In this document: in pieces, positions 44,478 to 54,127 of the stretch | Numbering within the stretch: position 1 is the stretch's first letter | Layout: every line of letters starts with the position of its first letter | From: CAWCOU01 sp963797335 | Lineage (GTDB): Bacteria; Pseudomonadota; Gammaproteobacteria; JAURND01 | Direction: 5' to 3' | Assembly: GCA_963797335.1 (NCBI GenBank) | Contig: CAWCOU010000007.1 | Span: 1-64,000 of the forward strand | DNA length: 64,000 bases | Program-made: the position numbers and the translations under genes | Notes under the pieces: generated by a model | What the model was told of the DNA's origin: nothing | The model's input: the letters and a program-made list of their open reading frames with translations, nothing else | Database searches by the model: none

Positions 44478-44591
44478 ATGAAGGTTCGAGTCTCAGTAAA
44501 AAAAATGTGCCGTGCGTGCAAAATCATACGCCGTAAAGGGGTAGTACGCATTATTTGCACTGATGCAAGACACAAACAAAGACAAGGTTAA
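44478..44591 (+). CDS. rpmJ: 50S ribosomal protein L36
   Basis: A 37-codon gene: MKVRVSVKKMCRACKIIRRK and then GVVRIICTDARHKQRQG. Zinc ligands C11, C14, C27 and H32 are all present, so this is the zinc-binding form. GGAG lies upstream. It closes the spc section, between secY and rpsM as usual. Confidence 0.96.
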   Translation: MKVRVSVKKMCRACKIIRRKGVVRIICTDARHKQRQG

Positions 44592-44679
44592 GAGATTGCT
44601 TTTTATTACCTTTACCGGTATCCTAGCAAGTTTTCAGCAGTTCAAGCTGACAGTTTCCCAGCATCCAGGAGAGTATTGA

Positions 44680-45039
44680 ATGGTTGTTCGTATCGCCGGA
44701 GTGAATATTCCAGAACGTAAACATGCACGCATTGCATTGACCACAATTTATGGCATCGGGCACTCCCGTGCTCGCAAGATTTGTAAGTCTGCAGGCGTAG
44801 CGGGTGACCGAAAAATAAGCGAATTAGCAGAGTCTGAGGTAGAGGCCCTGCGTCGAGAGGTCGGTAAATTCCCTTTAGAGGGGGATTTACGCAGAGAAAT
44901 TTCCATGAACATCAAGCGTCTCATGGATCTAGGATGTTATCGTGGTCTACGCCATCGGCGCGGTTTGCCGGTACGTGGTCAGCGAACCAAAACGAATGCT
45001 CGTACCCGTAAGGGGAAGGCAAAACCTATACGCAAGTAA
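44680..45039 (+). CDS. rpsM: 30S ribosomal protein S13
   Basis: S13 contacts the P-site tRNA and L5. The 119 residues include RIAGVNIPERKHARIALTTIYGIG and GLRHRRGLPVRGQRTKTNART. CAGGAGAG precedes the ATG. First gene of the alpha section. Confidence 0.98.
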   Translation: MVVRIAGVNIPERKHARIALTTIYGIGHSRARKICKSAGVAGDRKISELAESEVEALRREVGKFPLEGDLRREISMNIKRLMDLGCYRGLRHRRGLPVRGQRTKTNARTRKGKAKPIRK

Positions 45040-45054
45040 GTTGAGACGGAGAAT

Positions 45055-45450
45055 ATGGCAGATCCAAAAACAACAACACGTGGGCGAAAAAAAGTAAAGA
45101 AGAAAGAGCAGGAAGGCATTGCTCATATCCATGCTTCTTTTAATAATACCTTAATTACAGTCACTGATCGTCAAGGTAACGCCTTAGCATGGGCTACTGC
45201 CGGAGGCAGTGGTTTTAGAGGTTCACGTAAAGGTACTCCGTTTGCAGCTCAAGTAGCTGTTGAAAAAGTAGCTGGCATCGTGAAGGAATTCGGTATGAAG
45301 GTATTGACCGTCTTCGTAAAAGGCCCAGGCCCTGGTCGCGAATCAGCCATACGTGCTTTTTACTCCAACGGCTTTTCGATAACCAGTATTATTGATGCGA
45401 CACCGTTACCACATAATGGCTGTCGCCCCCCTAAAAAACGCCGCGTATAA
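45055..45450 (+). CDS. rpsK: 30S ribosomal protein S11
   Basis: A platform protein near the mRNA exit. The 131 residues contain HIHASFNNTLITVTDRQGNALAWATAGGSGFRGSRK and VKGPGPGRESAIRAFYSNGF. Normal length and basic N-terminus. Confidence 0.98.
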   Translation: MADPKTTTRGRKKVKKKEQEGIAHIHASFNNTLITVTDRQGNALAWATAGGSGFRGSRKGTPFAAQVAVEKVAGIVKEFGMKVLTVFVKGPGPGRESAIRAFYSNGFSITSIIDATPLPHNGCRPPKKRRV

Positions 45451-45488
45451 CATGATATCGGTGAAGATTGAAGAATAGGAGAGTTTGA

Positions 45489-46109
45489 ATGGCAAGATAC
45501 TTAGGCCCTACCTGCAAATTATCTCGACGCGAAGGTACGGACTTATTGCTAAAAAGCGGCATTCGGGCGATAGAAACCAAATGCAAATTAGATAATCAAC
45601 CTGGCCAACACGCTCAAAAACGAGGCCGATTATCTGATTACGGTGTGCAATTGCGTATGCAGCAATTAATTAAGCGTCATTACGGAGTTTTGCATCGCCA
45701 ATTTTTGAATTGCTATGTCGAGGCCGATCGTCAAAAAGGTTCCACCGGTGATAATTTGCTGAAAATATTGGAATCTCGATTAGACAATGTGGTCTATCGC
45801 TTAGGCTTTGCCAGTACCCGAGCCGAAGCCAGACAATTGGTCAGCCATAGAGCTGTTCTTGTCAATGGTCACGTGGTCAATATCCCGTCTTATCAAGTCA
45901 AACCTAATGACATTATTGAAATACGGGGCAAAGCAAAGAAACAGCTACGAATTTCTGCAGCTATGGATTTGGCGCAACAACGCGCTCCCGTTCAATGGCT
46001 GGATTTAAACAGCCAGGAAATGCGAGGAGTGTTTAAATCCTACCCGGAGCCTACAGACTTTCCAGCCATGTTCAAAGTGAGTCTCGTGGTCGAGCTTTTC
46101 TCGAAATAG
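45489..46109 (+). CDS. rpsD: 30S ribosomal protein S4
   Basis: S4 starts 30S assembly and in E. coli represses the alpha operon. The 206 residues contain ARYLGPTCKLSRREGTDLLLKSG, RLSDYGVQLRMQQ and the S4 RNA-binding domain (RLDNVVYRLGFASTRAEARQLVSH). Same length as E. coli S4. Confidence 0.98.
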   Translation: MARYLGPTCKLSRREGTDLLLKSGIRAIETKCKLDNQPGQHAQKRGRLSDYGVQLRMQQLIKRHYGVLHRQFLNCYVEADRQKGSTGDNLLKILESRLDNVVYRLGFASTRAEARQLVSHRAVLVNGHVVNIPSYQVKPNDIIEIRGKAKKQLRISAAMDLAQQRAPVQWLDLNSQEMRGVFKSYPEPTDFPAMFKVSLVVELFSK

Positions 46110-46119
46110 AGGTAATTAT

Positions 46120-47100
46120 ATGCAGGACATTTACAGTAGTTTTTTAACTCCACGTAGCATACAAGTGCAAGCATTGACTCCGACGTCTTCTAAAATCATT
46201 TTAGAACCGCTAGAGCGTGGTTTCGGCCACACATTGGGTAATGCCCTGCGTCGCATATTGCTGTCTTCTATGCCAGGTGCAGCTATTGTGGAAGTTGAGA
46301 TCGAGAATGTATTGCATGAATACAGCTCCATTGAAGGCGTTCGCGAAGATGTCATTGATATTCTTCTCAACCTTAAAGGTATTGCTATTAAATTAATGGG
46401 TCGCTCAGAAGTCACCTTGACTTTAGAGAAAAAAACACCCGGTCCGGTATTGGCTAGCGATATCACACCGGAACATGACGTGGAGATAGTGAACCCACAT
46501 CACGTCATTGCTCACTTGACGAAGGCGGGTAAACTAAAAATGCACCTGAAAGTGATGCGTGGTCGTGGCTATGTGGCATCCACCTCATGGTCTGAAAGCT
46601 CGGGTAAACCGGTCGGAAAATTACCGTTAGATGCGTCTTTCAGCCCAGTCACTCGCGTAGCTTATCAAGTCGAAAATGCCCGCGTCGAAAAACGCACCGA
46701 CTTAGACAAGTTAATTTTAGAAATTGAGACCAATGGTACGTTAGAAGCGGAAGAAGCAATTCGCATCTCTGCCACTATTTTACAGCGCCAATTAGCTTCT
46801 TTCGTGGAATTAAAACATGCGGCATTAAGTTCTCCCAAAGAGAAAGCTCGTAAGATTAATCCACTGTTACTACGGCCCGTGGAAGATCTTGAATTAACGG
46901 TACGTGCAGCTAATTGCTTGAAAGCAGAGAGCATTAATTCCATTGCGGATTTGGTACAGCGCACCGAAGCCGATTTATTAAAGACCCCCAATTTAGGCAA
47001 GAAATCGCTGACAGAAATCAAAAATGTACTGGCAGCACGTAACTTGCATTTGGGTATGAAGGTGGAAGATTTACCACCATCGGATTTAGAAAAAGAATAG
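46120..47100 (+). CDS. rpoA: RNA polymerase alpha subunit
   Basis: Alpha dimerises to assemble RNA polymerase, and its C-terminal domain binds UP elements and activators. The 326 residues contain EPLERGFGHTLGNALRRILLSSMPG (N-terminal domain) and the C-terminal domain LRPVEDLELTVRAANCLKAESI and TPNLGKKSLTEIKNVLA, with the DNA-contacting arginine and asparagine residues in place. Confidence 0.99.
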   Translation: MQDIYSSFLTPRSIQVQALTPTSSKIILEPLERGFGHTLGNALRRILLSSMPGAAIVEVEIENVLHEYSSIEGVREDVIDILLNLKGIAIKLMGRSEVTLTLEKKTPGPVLASDITPEHDVEIVNPHHVIAHLTKAGKLKMHLKVMRGRGYVASTSWSESSGKPVGKLPLDASFSPVTRVAYQVENARVEKRTDLDKLILEIETNGTLEAEEAIRISATILQRQLASFVELKHAALSSPKEKARKINPLLLRPVEDLELTVRAANCLKAESINSIADLVQRTEADLLKTPNLGKKSLTEIKNVLAARNLHLGMKVEDLPPSDLEKE

Positions 47101-47110
47101 GAAAACAGCG

Positions 47111-47494
47111 ATGAGACACCGAAAAAGTGGCCGACACTTAAATCGAACCAGCAGCCATCGACAAGCAATGTTCCGTAATATGGTGAATTCGCTTTTTAAT
47201 CATGAGTTGATAAAAACGACATTACCCAAAGCGAAAGAGTTGCGTGGTTTTGCCGAACCCCTAATTACTTTGGCTAAAATCGATGGCGTAGCCAATAGAC
47301 GTTTAGCCTTTAACCGTCTTCGCGATAAAGTGGTAGTCGGTAAATTATTCGCCGAATTAGGCCCACGCTTTAAAGAAAGAGCCGGCGGTTACCTGCGCAT
47401 TTTGAAATGCGGTTTCCGTGCCGGTGATAATGCCCCCATGGCCTATGTTGAACTAGTGGATCGCGTAGTAGAAGAAAGCGCAGAGGAAGAGTAA
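47111..47494 (+). CDS. rplQ: 50S ribosomal protein L17
   Basis: The 127 residues contain MRHRKSGRHLNRTSSHRQAMFRNMVNSL and GGYLRILKCGFRAGDNAPMAYVEL. It ends the super-operon; an inverted-repeat element follows after 46 bases and could help end the transcript, since no other terminator is seen. Confidence 0.98.
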   Translation: MRHRKSGRHLNRTSSHRQAMFRNMVNSLFNHELIKTTLPKAKELRGFAEPLITLAKIDGVANRRLAFNRLRDKVVVGKLFAELGPRFKERAGGYLRILKCGFRAGDNAPMAYVELVDRVVEESAEEE

Positions 47495-47540
47495 ACCCCA
47501 CCCAATATCATTCTCTCTATATTTTCCTTCTTCCAAAAAA

Positions 47541-47748
47541 ATACTCTCCTTCTCCCCTTGTGGGAGAAGGTGCCGAAGGCGGATGAGGGGTAAATAAAGA
47601 AGTCAAAATCAAGCTAAAAATTTTCCAAAAAAATAAAGAGCTATGGGTTATGCTGTCATTTTTCTGGAAAGTTAGAAGCAGCATTTAACCTTGTTTTTAC
47701 CCCTCATCCGCCCTTACGGGCACCTTCTCCCACAAGGGGAGAAGGATA
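47541..47748. repeat. Inverted-repeat element, copy 2
   Basis: The left arm 47541-47591 is base-for-base the same as 13681-13731. The right arm 47699-47748 matches 13780-13829. The core between them is about 107 bases and unrelated to the 50-base core of copy 1. It lies between the convergent rplQ and ssb genes, where a bidirectional transcription stop would be useful. Confidence 0.8.
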
Positions 47749-47786
47749 TTGATAAGATATTTTCTATAAAACTAAGAAAAAAGAAC

Positions 47787-48263
47787 CTAAAACGGAATAT
47801 CGTCCTCAAATTCATCAACCGATGCAGTTTCCGCAGGCATGGGCTGAGGATGAATCTTAATTGCTTTACCGGAATCATCCATCTTACTCTCTTGAAGATT
47901 CGCTAACCCTTGATGAGCTGAACCGCTGCGACTATCCAAAATATGCATCTCATTCGCAATGATTTCCGTCGTGTGACGTTCAATGCCACTTTTATCTTGC
48001 CATTTACGTGTACGCAAACTACCTTCTACGTAAATTTTGGATCCCTTGTGTAAATACTCGCCGACAATTTCTGCCAATCGATTAAAAAACACAATCCTAT
48101 GCCATTCTGTGCGATCTTGTAATTCACCACTGGTTTTATCGCGCCAACTTTCACTGGTTGCCAAATTAACATTAGCAACAGCGCTGCCGCTTGGTGTGTA
48201 TCGCACTTCTGGGTCGCTGCCCAAATTACCGATTAGAATGACTTTATTTACACCTCTAGCCAT
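47787..48263 (-). CDS. ssb: Single-stranded DNA-binding protein
   Basis: SSB coats single-stranded DNA in replication and repair. From ATG 48263 (MARGVNKVILIGNLGSDPEVRY; AAGGAG upstream) it has 158 residues. The OB fold covers about residues 1-110 (WHRIVFFNRLAEIVGEYLHKGS). A flexible linker follows, and the partner-binding tip is DEFEDDIPF. ssb next to a major facilitator gene and divergent uvrA is a common gammaproteobacterial arrangement. Confidence 0.98.
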   Translation of the reverse strand: MARGVNKVILIGNLGSDPEVRYTPSGSAVANVNLATSESWRDKTSGELQDRTEWHRIVFFNRLAEIVGEYLHKGSKIYVEGSLRTRKWQDKSGIERHTTEIIANEMHILDSRSGSAHQGLANLQESKMDDSGKAIKIHPQPMPAETASVDEFEDDIPF

Positions 48264-48326
48264 GTGCCTCTCCTTAAAAATATGACATTGAACCAAAACT
48301 TGATCTGATTTTGCTTTGCTATCGTG

Positions 48327-48364
48327 AGCTCAGGCACCCTATATCTTTGGCACAAACGCTAGTA
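48327..48364 (+). repeat. Copy B of the dispersed repeat
   Basis: It matches 5992-6028 from AGCTCAGGCACC to AACGCTAGTA with one extra G. This copy lies 64-101 bases upstream of the ssb start codon, within its likely promoter region. Confidence 0.7.
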
Positions 48365-48533
48365 TTTTAGACGAGTTGGGTGAGAAAAATTTTCCCGCCA
48401 AAATCGGCAAAATACGAACGTTTCCATCCTGGGGCTGAGCTGTCACTTGCTATCAGTTAGGAATCTCTAAAATAATTCCCTCTTAAGTTTATCTTAAACA
48501 AACTATATTACCTTGGGGAAAACTTGCATTCAA

Positions 48534-49910
48534 TCAAAAAGTAGTTTTTATTTGTAAATCATCCAACTCGGCGATATTAAAAAGTCGTTTATCTATCTTT
48601 AAACACGCCAACTTCTCGGCAGGCATCACGATAGCCTCACCGACACCGGTTAATTCTAATAATCGCTTACTCAGTTTTTGAGCCTCGTGATCGCTTAAAT
48701 CACCCACAGCTAACATGAAGGTGCTCAAATACGGTGGCTGACGCATGGTCGTGGCAACCAGCAACCACAGCCCCAGCAACAGCAAATTACCGATAAAAAT
48801 ACCGGTGAAATGATAATGGCTATAAACCCAACCGCCCAAAGAACCGCCCAGAAAAATTCCAAAAAATTGCGCACTGGAATAGACACCAATCGCAGTGCCT
48901 TTACTGGCGACCGGAGCTACCTTGGAAACCAGTGAGGGTAAGGTCGCTTCTAAAAATGTAAAAGCCGTGAAGAAAAGGGCCAGCCCTAGGGCAAACACCC
49001 ATAGCGTGGAGTTGATCTGCCAAATTAGCATAGAAATCACTAAGACCACAATGGCAGCAATAAAGAAAAATTTTAAACGCCGGTATTTTTCAGCAACAAT
49101 AATAAGCGGAGTGACCGCAAGAAAAGCGATCACCATGACAGGTAAATAAATCAGCCAGGCCATCTGTTCCGCATGATGGCTTTTTTGCAATAATAATAAA
49201 GGAATCGCAATAAAGCTGGAAGTCAGTACGACATGTAACGCCATAATGCCAAAATCCAGACGCAATAGCTCCAGATTAAATAAGGTACGCTTCAAGAGTG
49301 CCGGTAATGCTTCTGCCTCGCGATGAAAAATTTGTCTAGGGGGTTTAGGAACACCGAGCAACGCCATTAAAATACTGACGAATCCTAAAAATCCGGTAAA
49401 CCAAAAAATACCTGACAAACCGATCAGGCTATTAAGAGCAGGGCCTAGCACGATGGCCAATGCAAAAGAAAAGCCAATGGTCATCCCAATAATAGCCATT
49501 GCTTTCGTACGATTTTCCACGCGAGTGACATCGGCCAGCAGCGCAATCACGGTACTGCCCACCGCGCCGGCTCCTTGCAGCGCCCGGCCGATAATCACAC
49601 CTTGAATGGACTGCGATAAGGCGGCCACGACACTCCCCGCTATGAAAATCAGCAAACCACCGACGATAACTACTTTGCGGCCGCATTTATCCGATAACAT
49701 CGCCAAGGGAATTTGTAAGATAGCTTGGGTAAGCCCGTAAACACCCAGCGCCATGCCGATCAAACTGGGAGTGGCACCCCGGAAATGGGGAGCAGATAAA
49801 GTAAACACAGGTAAGATAATAAATAAGCCCAGCATCCGAAAACAGAAAATACCGGATAACGACAACACAGCGCGGGTTTCAAAGCGAGGGGGTGGCATAC
49901 GCAGATTCAT
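48534..49910 (-). CDS. yajR: Major facilitator transporter, YajR-like
   Basis: A 458-residue inner-membrane protein with twelve hydrophobic segments. MFS signatures are LSDKCGRKVVIVGGL (loop 2-3) and GRALQGAGAVGSTVIALLADVTRVENR, where YajR has GRALQGSGAIAAAVMALLSDLTREQNR. The C-terminal 65 residues are soluble (AQKLSKRLLELTGVGEAIVMPAEKLACLKID) and match the ferredoxin-like YAM domain that marks YajR. Substrate unknown. I chose ATG 49910; a TTG at 49931 is the alternative. Confidence 0.82.
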   Translation of the reverse strand: MNLRMPPPRFETRAVLSLSGIFCFRMLGLFIILPVFTLSAPHFRGATPSLIGMALGVYGLTQAILQIPLAMLSDKCGRKVVIVGGLLIFIAGSVVAALSQSIQGVIIGRALQGAGAVGSTVIALLADVTRVENRTKAMAIIGMTIGFSFALAIVLGPALNSLIGLSGIFWFTGFLGFVSILMALLGVPKPPRQIFHREAEALPALLKRTLFNLELLRLDFGIMALHVVLTSSFIAIPLLLLQKSHHAEQMAWLIYLPVMVIAFLAVTPLIIVAEKYRRLKFFFIAAIVVLVISMLIWQINSTLWVFALGLALFFTAFTFLEATLPSLVSKVAPVASKGTAIGVYSSAQFFGIFLGGSLGGWVYSHYHFTGIFIGNLLLLGLWLLVATTMRQPPYLSTFMLAVGDLSDHEAQKLSKRLLELTGVGEAIVMPAEKLACLKIDKRLFNIAELDDLQIKTTF

Positions 49911-50054
49911 AAACTGAGCTTCACTTGACAAGGCAAACGGTTGCTATATTCTAGTGCGATGATTAGGGTTATGACAAGGCATTCCGTTACATCCTTACGA
50001 TAATGGCTTACTGTAAAATTCTCACCACCGAGTGGCTTCGATTACGGGTACAGC

Positions 50055-52886
50055 ATGAAAACAATTCAAATTCGTGGCGCTCGTACCCACAACTTAAAAA
50101 ACGTCGACCTGGACTTACCACGCGACAAATTCATAGTCATCACTGGCTTATCCGGTTCCGGTAAATCCTCATTAGCATTTGATACACTTTATGCAGAAGG
50201 ACAGCGGCGTTACGTCGAATCACTATCTGCCTATGCCCGGCAATTCCTATCCGTGATGCAAAAACCCGATGTCGATCATATTGAAGGTTTGTCACCGGCC
50301 ATATCCATCGAACAAAAAGCCACTTCCCACAACCCACGATCCACCGTAGGCACCATCACCGAGATCTACGATTACCTGCGGTTACTCTATGCCCGCGTCG
50401 GTCAACCCTACTGCCCTCACCACCATACCTTGCTGGAAGCGCAAACCATCAGCCAAATGGTGGATAGTGTGCTGGCCTTGCCCGAAGATAGCCGTTGGAT
50501 GATTCTGGCTCCTGTCGTCAAAGAGCGCAAGGGAGAACATGTCCAATTATTGGATTCCCTGCGTCGACAAGGTTTTATTCGAGCACGCATTGATGGCGAG
50601 ATTGTTGAATTAGATGAAGCCCCCAAGCTGAGCCTCCGTCAAAAACATACCATTGAAGTAATTATTGACCGCTTTAAAATTCGTCCCGAGTTAATGCAGC
50701 GTTTAGCAGAATCATTTGAGACCGCACTGCGCCTCAGTGACGGCATTGCGCTGTTAACGAGTATGGAAAAGAACGGGGGAGTGGATAAAGTATTTTCCTC
50801 CCGCTATGCCTGCACGCAATGTGGTTATAGTTTAACGGAATTGGAACCCCGTTTATTTTCATTTAATAACCCATCAGGAGCTTGCCCCGATTGTGAAGGG
50901 TTGGGCGTAAAACAATTTTTTGACCCCGGCAAAGTCTTGCAAGACCCCGACCTCAGTTTAGCCGGTGGCGCTATCCGAGGTTGGGATAGACGCAATGTCT
51001 ATTATTTTCAAATTTTGAATTCATTAGCTAAGCATTTTAAATTCAGTGTGGATAAACCATTTTCGGAATTACCTAAAAAAATCCAAGACAAAATTTTATA
51101 CGGCACTGGTGATGAAGAAATTCAGTTTTCCTATGTCAATGAAAATGGTCGCAAAACTACCCGGGTTTACCCATTTGAAGGCATTATTCCCAATATGCAA
51201 CGCCGGTATCTGGAAACCGAATCCGAAACCGTGCGCCAAGACCTTTCACGTTATTTAACGATACGCCCTTGCCCTTCCTGTGAGGGCACGCGGTTACGCG
51301 AAGAAGCACGAAATGTCTTCATTAATAAGACCAATTTACCGCAAATCGCCACCATGCCAGTGGGTAAATCATTACTCTTTTTTCAACAGCTAAAGTTGTC
51401 TGGGCAGCGCGGTAAAATTGCCGAACGAATCCTCAAAGAAATTACTGATCGATTAGGTTTTCTAGTCAGCGTTGGTTTAGATTACCTAACCATCCATCGC
51501 AGCGCCGATACCCTATCCGGTGGTGAGGCACAGCGCATTCGTTTAGCTAGCCAGATAGGTTCCGGTTTAGTCGGCGTCATGTATATATTGGATGAGCCTT
51601 CCATCGGCTTGCATCAGCGCGATAATGATCGCCTACTGCAAACATTAAAACACCTGCGTGATTTAGGAAATACCGTTATCGTGGTCGAACACGATGAAGA
51701 TGCGATTCGCGCCTCCGATCATGTCGTCGATATTGGTCCGGGTGCTGGGGTGCATGGCGGTCAGATTATTGCCCAAGGCCCTCCTGAAGCTATTATCAAG
51801 TGTAAGCAGTCTTTGACTGGGCAATATTTAGCAGGAAAATTGAAAATCGAGGTGCCTAAACAACGGCTGGTGCCCGATCGAAATCGTATGCTGCGGTTAA
51901 TAGGCGCTACGTGTAATAATTTAAAAGATATCGAAGTCGCCATCCCCATCGGGTTAATGACCTGTGTCACCGGTGTCTCCGGTTCAGGAAAATCCAGTCT
52001 TATCAATGACACCTTATATCCCATTGCGGCGCGGAGTTTAAACGGCGTAGAACAATTGACACCGGCGCCTTACAAACAGATTGCCGGTTTAGGCCATTTA
52101 GATAAAGTGGTGGCCATCGATCAAGACCCTATTGGCCGTACGCCGCGATCTAACCCTGCGACTTACACGGGATTATTCACACCCATCCGCGAATTATTTG
52201 CCGGCACTCAAGAAGCACGTTCCCGTGGCTATACCCCGGGTCGATTTAGTTTTAACGTTAAGGGCGGCCGCTGTGAAGCCTGCGAAGGCGATGGCTTAAT
52301 CAAAGTAGAAATGCATTTTTTAGCTGATGTTTACGTGCAATGCGATGTGTGCAAAGGGCAACGTTACAATCGTGAAACCTTAGAGGTCAAATACAAGGGA
52401 AAAAATATCCACGAAATATTAGCGATGACCATCGAAGAAGCCCGAGAATTTTTCGACCCTATCCCGCAAGTTGCTCGAAAATTACAGACCTTAATGGAAG
52501 TCGGTTTGTCTTACATCGGCCTAGGCCAAAGCGCCACCACTTTATCTGGCGGGGAAGCACAACGAGTCAAGTTAGCCAAAGAACTCTCTCGCCGCGATAC
52601 TGGAAATACCTTATATATCCTGGATGAACCCACCACCGGATTACATTTCCACGATGTCAAACAATTATTAGACGTATTGCGCGACCTGCGTGATCGTGGC
52701 AATACGGTAGTAGTGATTGAACATAATTTGGATGTCATCAAAACGGCAGACTGGATTATTGACTTAGGCCCCGAAGGCGGCGAAAAAGGTGGTCACGTGA
52801 TCGCAGTGGGCACACCGGAAGCCGTTGCCAAAGAAAAAAATTCCTTCACCGGCCAATTCTTGCAGCACGTATTAACCGACCTTTAA
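50055..52886 (+). CDS. uvrA: Excinuclease ABC subunit A
   Basis: UvrA scans DNA for bulky lesions and loads UvrB. At 943 residues it has the family length. It holds two ABC ATPase modules: Walker A GLSGSGKSSLAFDT and GVSGSGKSSLINDT, signature sequences LSGGEAQRIRLASQ and LSGGEAQRVKLAKELS, and Walker B ILDEPSIGLH and ILDEPTTGLH. The zinc modules with CxxC pairs are CTQCGYSL with CPDCEGLG, and CEACEGDG with CDVCKGQR. No clear LexA box was found upstream. Confidence 0.98.
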   Translation: MKTIQIRGARTHNLKNVDLDLPRDKFIVITGLSGSGKSSLAFDTLYAEGQRRYVESLSAYARQFLSVMQKPDVDHIEGLSPAISIEQKATSHNPRSTVGTITEIYDYLRLLYARVGQPYCPHHHTLLEAQTISQMVDSVLALPEDSRWMILAPVVKERKGEHVQLLDSLRRQGFIRARIDGEIVELDEAPKLSLRQKHTIEVIIDRFKIRPELMQRLAESFETALRLSDGIALLTSMEKNGGVDKVFSSRYACTQCGYSLTELEPRLFSFNNPSGACPDCEGLGVKQFFDPGKVLQDPDLSLAGGAIRGWDRRNVYYFQILNSLAKHFKFSVDKPFSELPKKIQDKILYGTGDEEIQFSYVNENGRKTTRVYPFEGIIPNMQRRYLETESETVRQDLSRYLTIRPCPSCEGTRLREEARNVFINKTNLPQIATMPVGKSLLFFQQLKLSGQRGKIAERILKEITDRLGFLVSVGLDYLTIHRSADTLSGGEAQRIRLASQIGSGLVGVMYILDEPSIGLHQRDNDRLLQTLKHLRDLGNTVIVVEHDEDAIRASDHVVDIGPGAGVHGGQIIAQGPPEAIIKCKQSLTGQYLAGKLKIEVPKQRLVPDRNRMLRLIGATCNNLKDIEVAIPIGLMTCVTGVSGSGKSSLINDTLYPIAARSLNGVEQLTPAPYKQIAGLGHLDKVVAIDQDPIGRTPRSNPATYTGLFTPIRELFAGTQEARSRGYTPGRFSFNVKGGRCEACEGDGLIKVEMHFLADVYVQCDVCKGQRYNRETLEVKYKGKNIHEILAMTIEEAREFFDPIPQVARKLQTLMEVGLSYIGLGQSATTLSGGEAQRVKLAKELSRRDTGNTLYILDEPTTGLHFHDVKQLLDVLRDLRDRGNTVVVIEHNLDVIKTADWIIDLGPEGGEKGGHVIAVGTPEAVAKEKNSFTGQFLQHVLTDL

Positions 52887-53272
52887 CATGGAAGTGCATA
52901 CTTGTTATGCGTTTGTCATAGCTTAAATGCGCGCAGCCGTCCGCGTGCCCGGAAAAGTATATTAAGATTAAAATGGGTGCATTCATAAAAGATTTTCTTT
53001 AGTTTGTCAAATAGCGACAGCCTTAAATAACAACCCCATAGAAAAAATGTTATTTGTTTATGGCGCCCAAAGTCAACTACGAGCCTCTTTATTTTTAAAA
53101 AAAGCCGAATGAGTTCTAGATAAAATTATGATCCCTAATCTAAGAAACTTAGTAACCTCTTATTTACATTAGTGTTAAGAGTGAAGACTGAACTGTCGGC
53201 AGTTTGTCGACGATTAAAATTGCTTGCCCTAGATGGCACGATGCGCGCACTGATTGCGTTAACACAGAGAAT
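52887..53272. other. Gene-free gap after uvrA
   Basis: This 386-base AT-rich stretch has no frame with a start, ribosome-binding site and coding character on either strand. I see no strong hairpin or repeat in it. It may contain the decayed remains of a gene, but nothing is recognisable. Confidence 0.4.
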
Positions 53273-53902
53273 TCATGTACTTCGGAATAGGCTTCTTGAT
53301 TTTAAAGTTCCGGTTTCTTCTTGGTGGTCGAGTACTCTGTCCAGCATTTGTCTGTAATCCTGGGCTTTGTGACGCTCCAATCTATCATGATTACTCCCTT
53401 TCAATAAGTGTGCCTTCTCATTTGAAAGTTCAAGAAAATATTTGTATTCAACAGGAGGTAAAATAGATTCCGCAGCTTTTTTCATCGCTCGATCGGATAA
53501 TTCCTGGGCACAATCATGTTTTGTAAAAAAGTGTTGAACTAAGCCAATATTTTTATCAATGGCAGTTTGAAATTGTTCAACATCGTCCGGGCTATCTTTA
53601 AAAATTTTCTGTAATTTTTTATAAGCAATAATATCTGCGATTTTGTTAAGGCAAAATGAGACATTCATTGCAGTTAATTCTGTTTTGGAGGCGTGTAATT
53701 GATTTAAATAAAACTCCAGTGTTCTTTGTATTTTTTCCAGGTCTGTCAAACGTTTTAAATTTAATTTGCCATCTAGTAATTGTTGATGAATATCGACGAG
53801 AGGCATGGTCTTTGATTTTCTTGCCATGAAGAAATTAGGACGCTTTTGCGGTATTGATTTTTCATCTGAAGTAGAAATTTCTTTACGTTTGGTGCCAGGC
53901 AT
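53273..53902 (-). CDS. Unrecognised helical protein with NLS-like N-terminus
   Basis: 209 residues without a family I recognise. The first 30 residues are strongly basic, with two clusters (K5-R6-K7 and K20-R21) 12 residues apart. This fits the spacing of a eukaryotic bipartite nuclear localisation signal, followed by MARKSK. The rest is predicted helical and polar (LKRLTDLEKIQRTLEFYLNQL, ELSDRAMKKAAESILPP), with no signal peptide or membrane helix. Codon use is AT-richer than in uvrA and hemE. ATG 53902 has AGAGG upstream. An isolated gene of this type in a bacterium with IcmF/DotU is a candidate secreted effector, but the call rests on composition only. Confidence 0.6.
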   Translation of the reverse strand: MPGTKRKEISTSDEKSIPQKRPNFFMARKSKTMPLVDIHQQLLDGKLNLKRLTDLEKIQRTLEFYLNQLHASKTELTAMNVSFCLNKIADIIAYKKLQKIFKDSPDDVEQFQTAIDKNIGLVQHFFTKHDCAQELSDRAMKKAAESILPPVEYKYFLELSNEKAHLLKGSNHDRLERHKAQDYRQMLDRVLDHQEETGTLKSRSLFRST

Positions 53903-53984
53903 GACAGACCTCTTAAATAAAAATGGATAAAAGCAAGCGGCTGTATTAATAAATACACAGATCCTGCCAAACTAAGCCCTGAAA

Positions 53985-54025
53985 CAGCCCCTGGGCTGCT
54001 TCAGGCGTGAAGTGGCTTCAGCTTC
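53985..54025. repeat. Diverged copy of the CAGCCCCTGGG palindromic family
   Basis: The sequence from CAGCCCCTGGGCTGCTTCA to GGCTTCAGC aligns to 55941-55975 with about seven differences in 35 bases. It is also part of a short hairpin with TGAAACAGCCCC on its left (TGAA/TTCA arms). It sits about 100 bases upstream of hemE. Confidence 0.5.
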
Positions 54026-54127
54026 ACCCTCAGATGCCAAGACTTGTCTCTTTGCATATGCTATGATAAGGAACCATCATTAATATTTCCTTATTAAAAT
54101 CCAACTTTAAGCGTTTTTTTGTGAAAT

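Noticed and set aside
49911..50054. LexA (SOS) box upstream of uvrA
   Set aside because: No CTGT-N8-ACAG type palindrome could be found in the gap.
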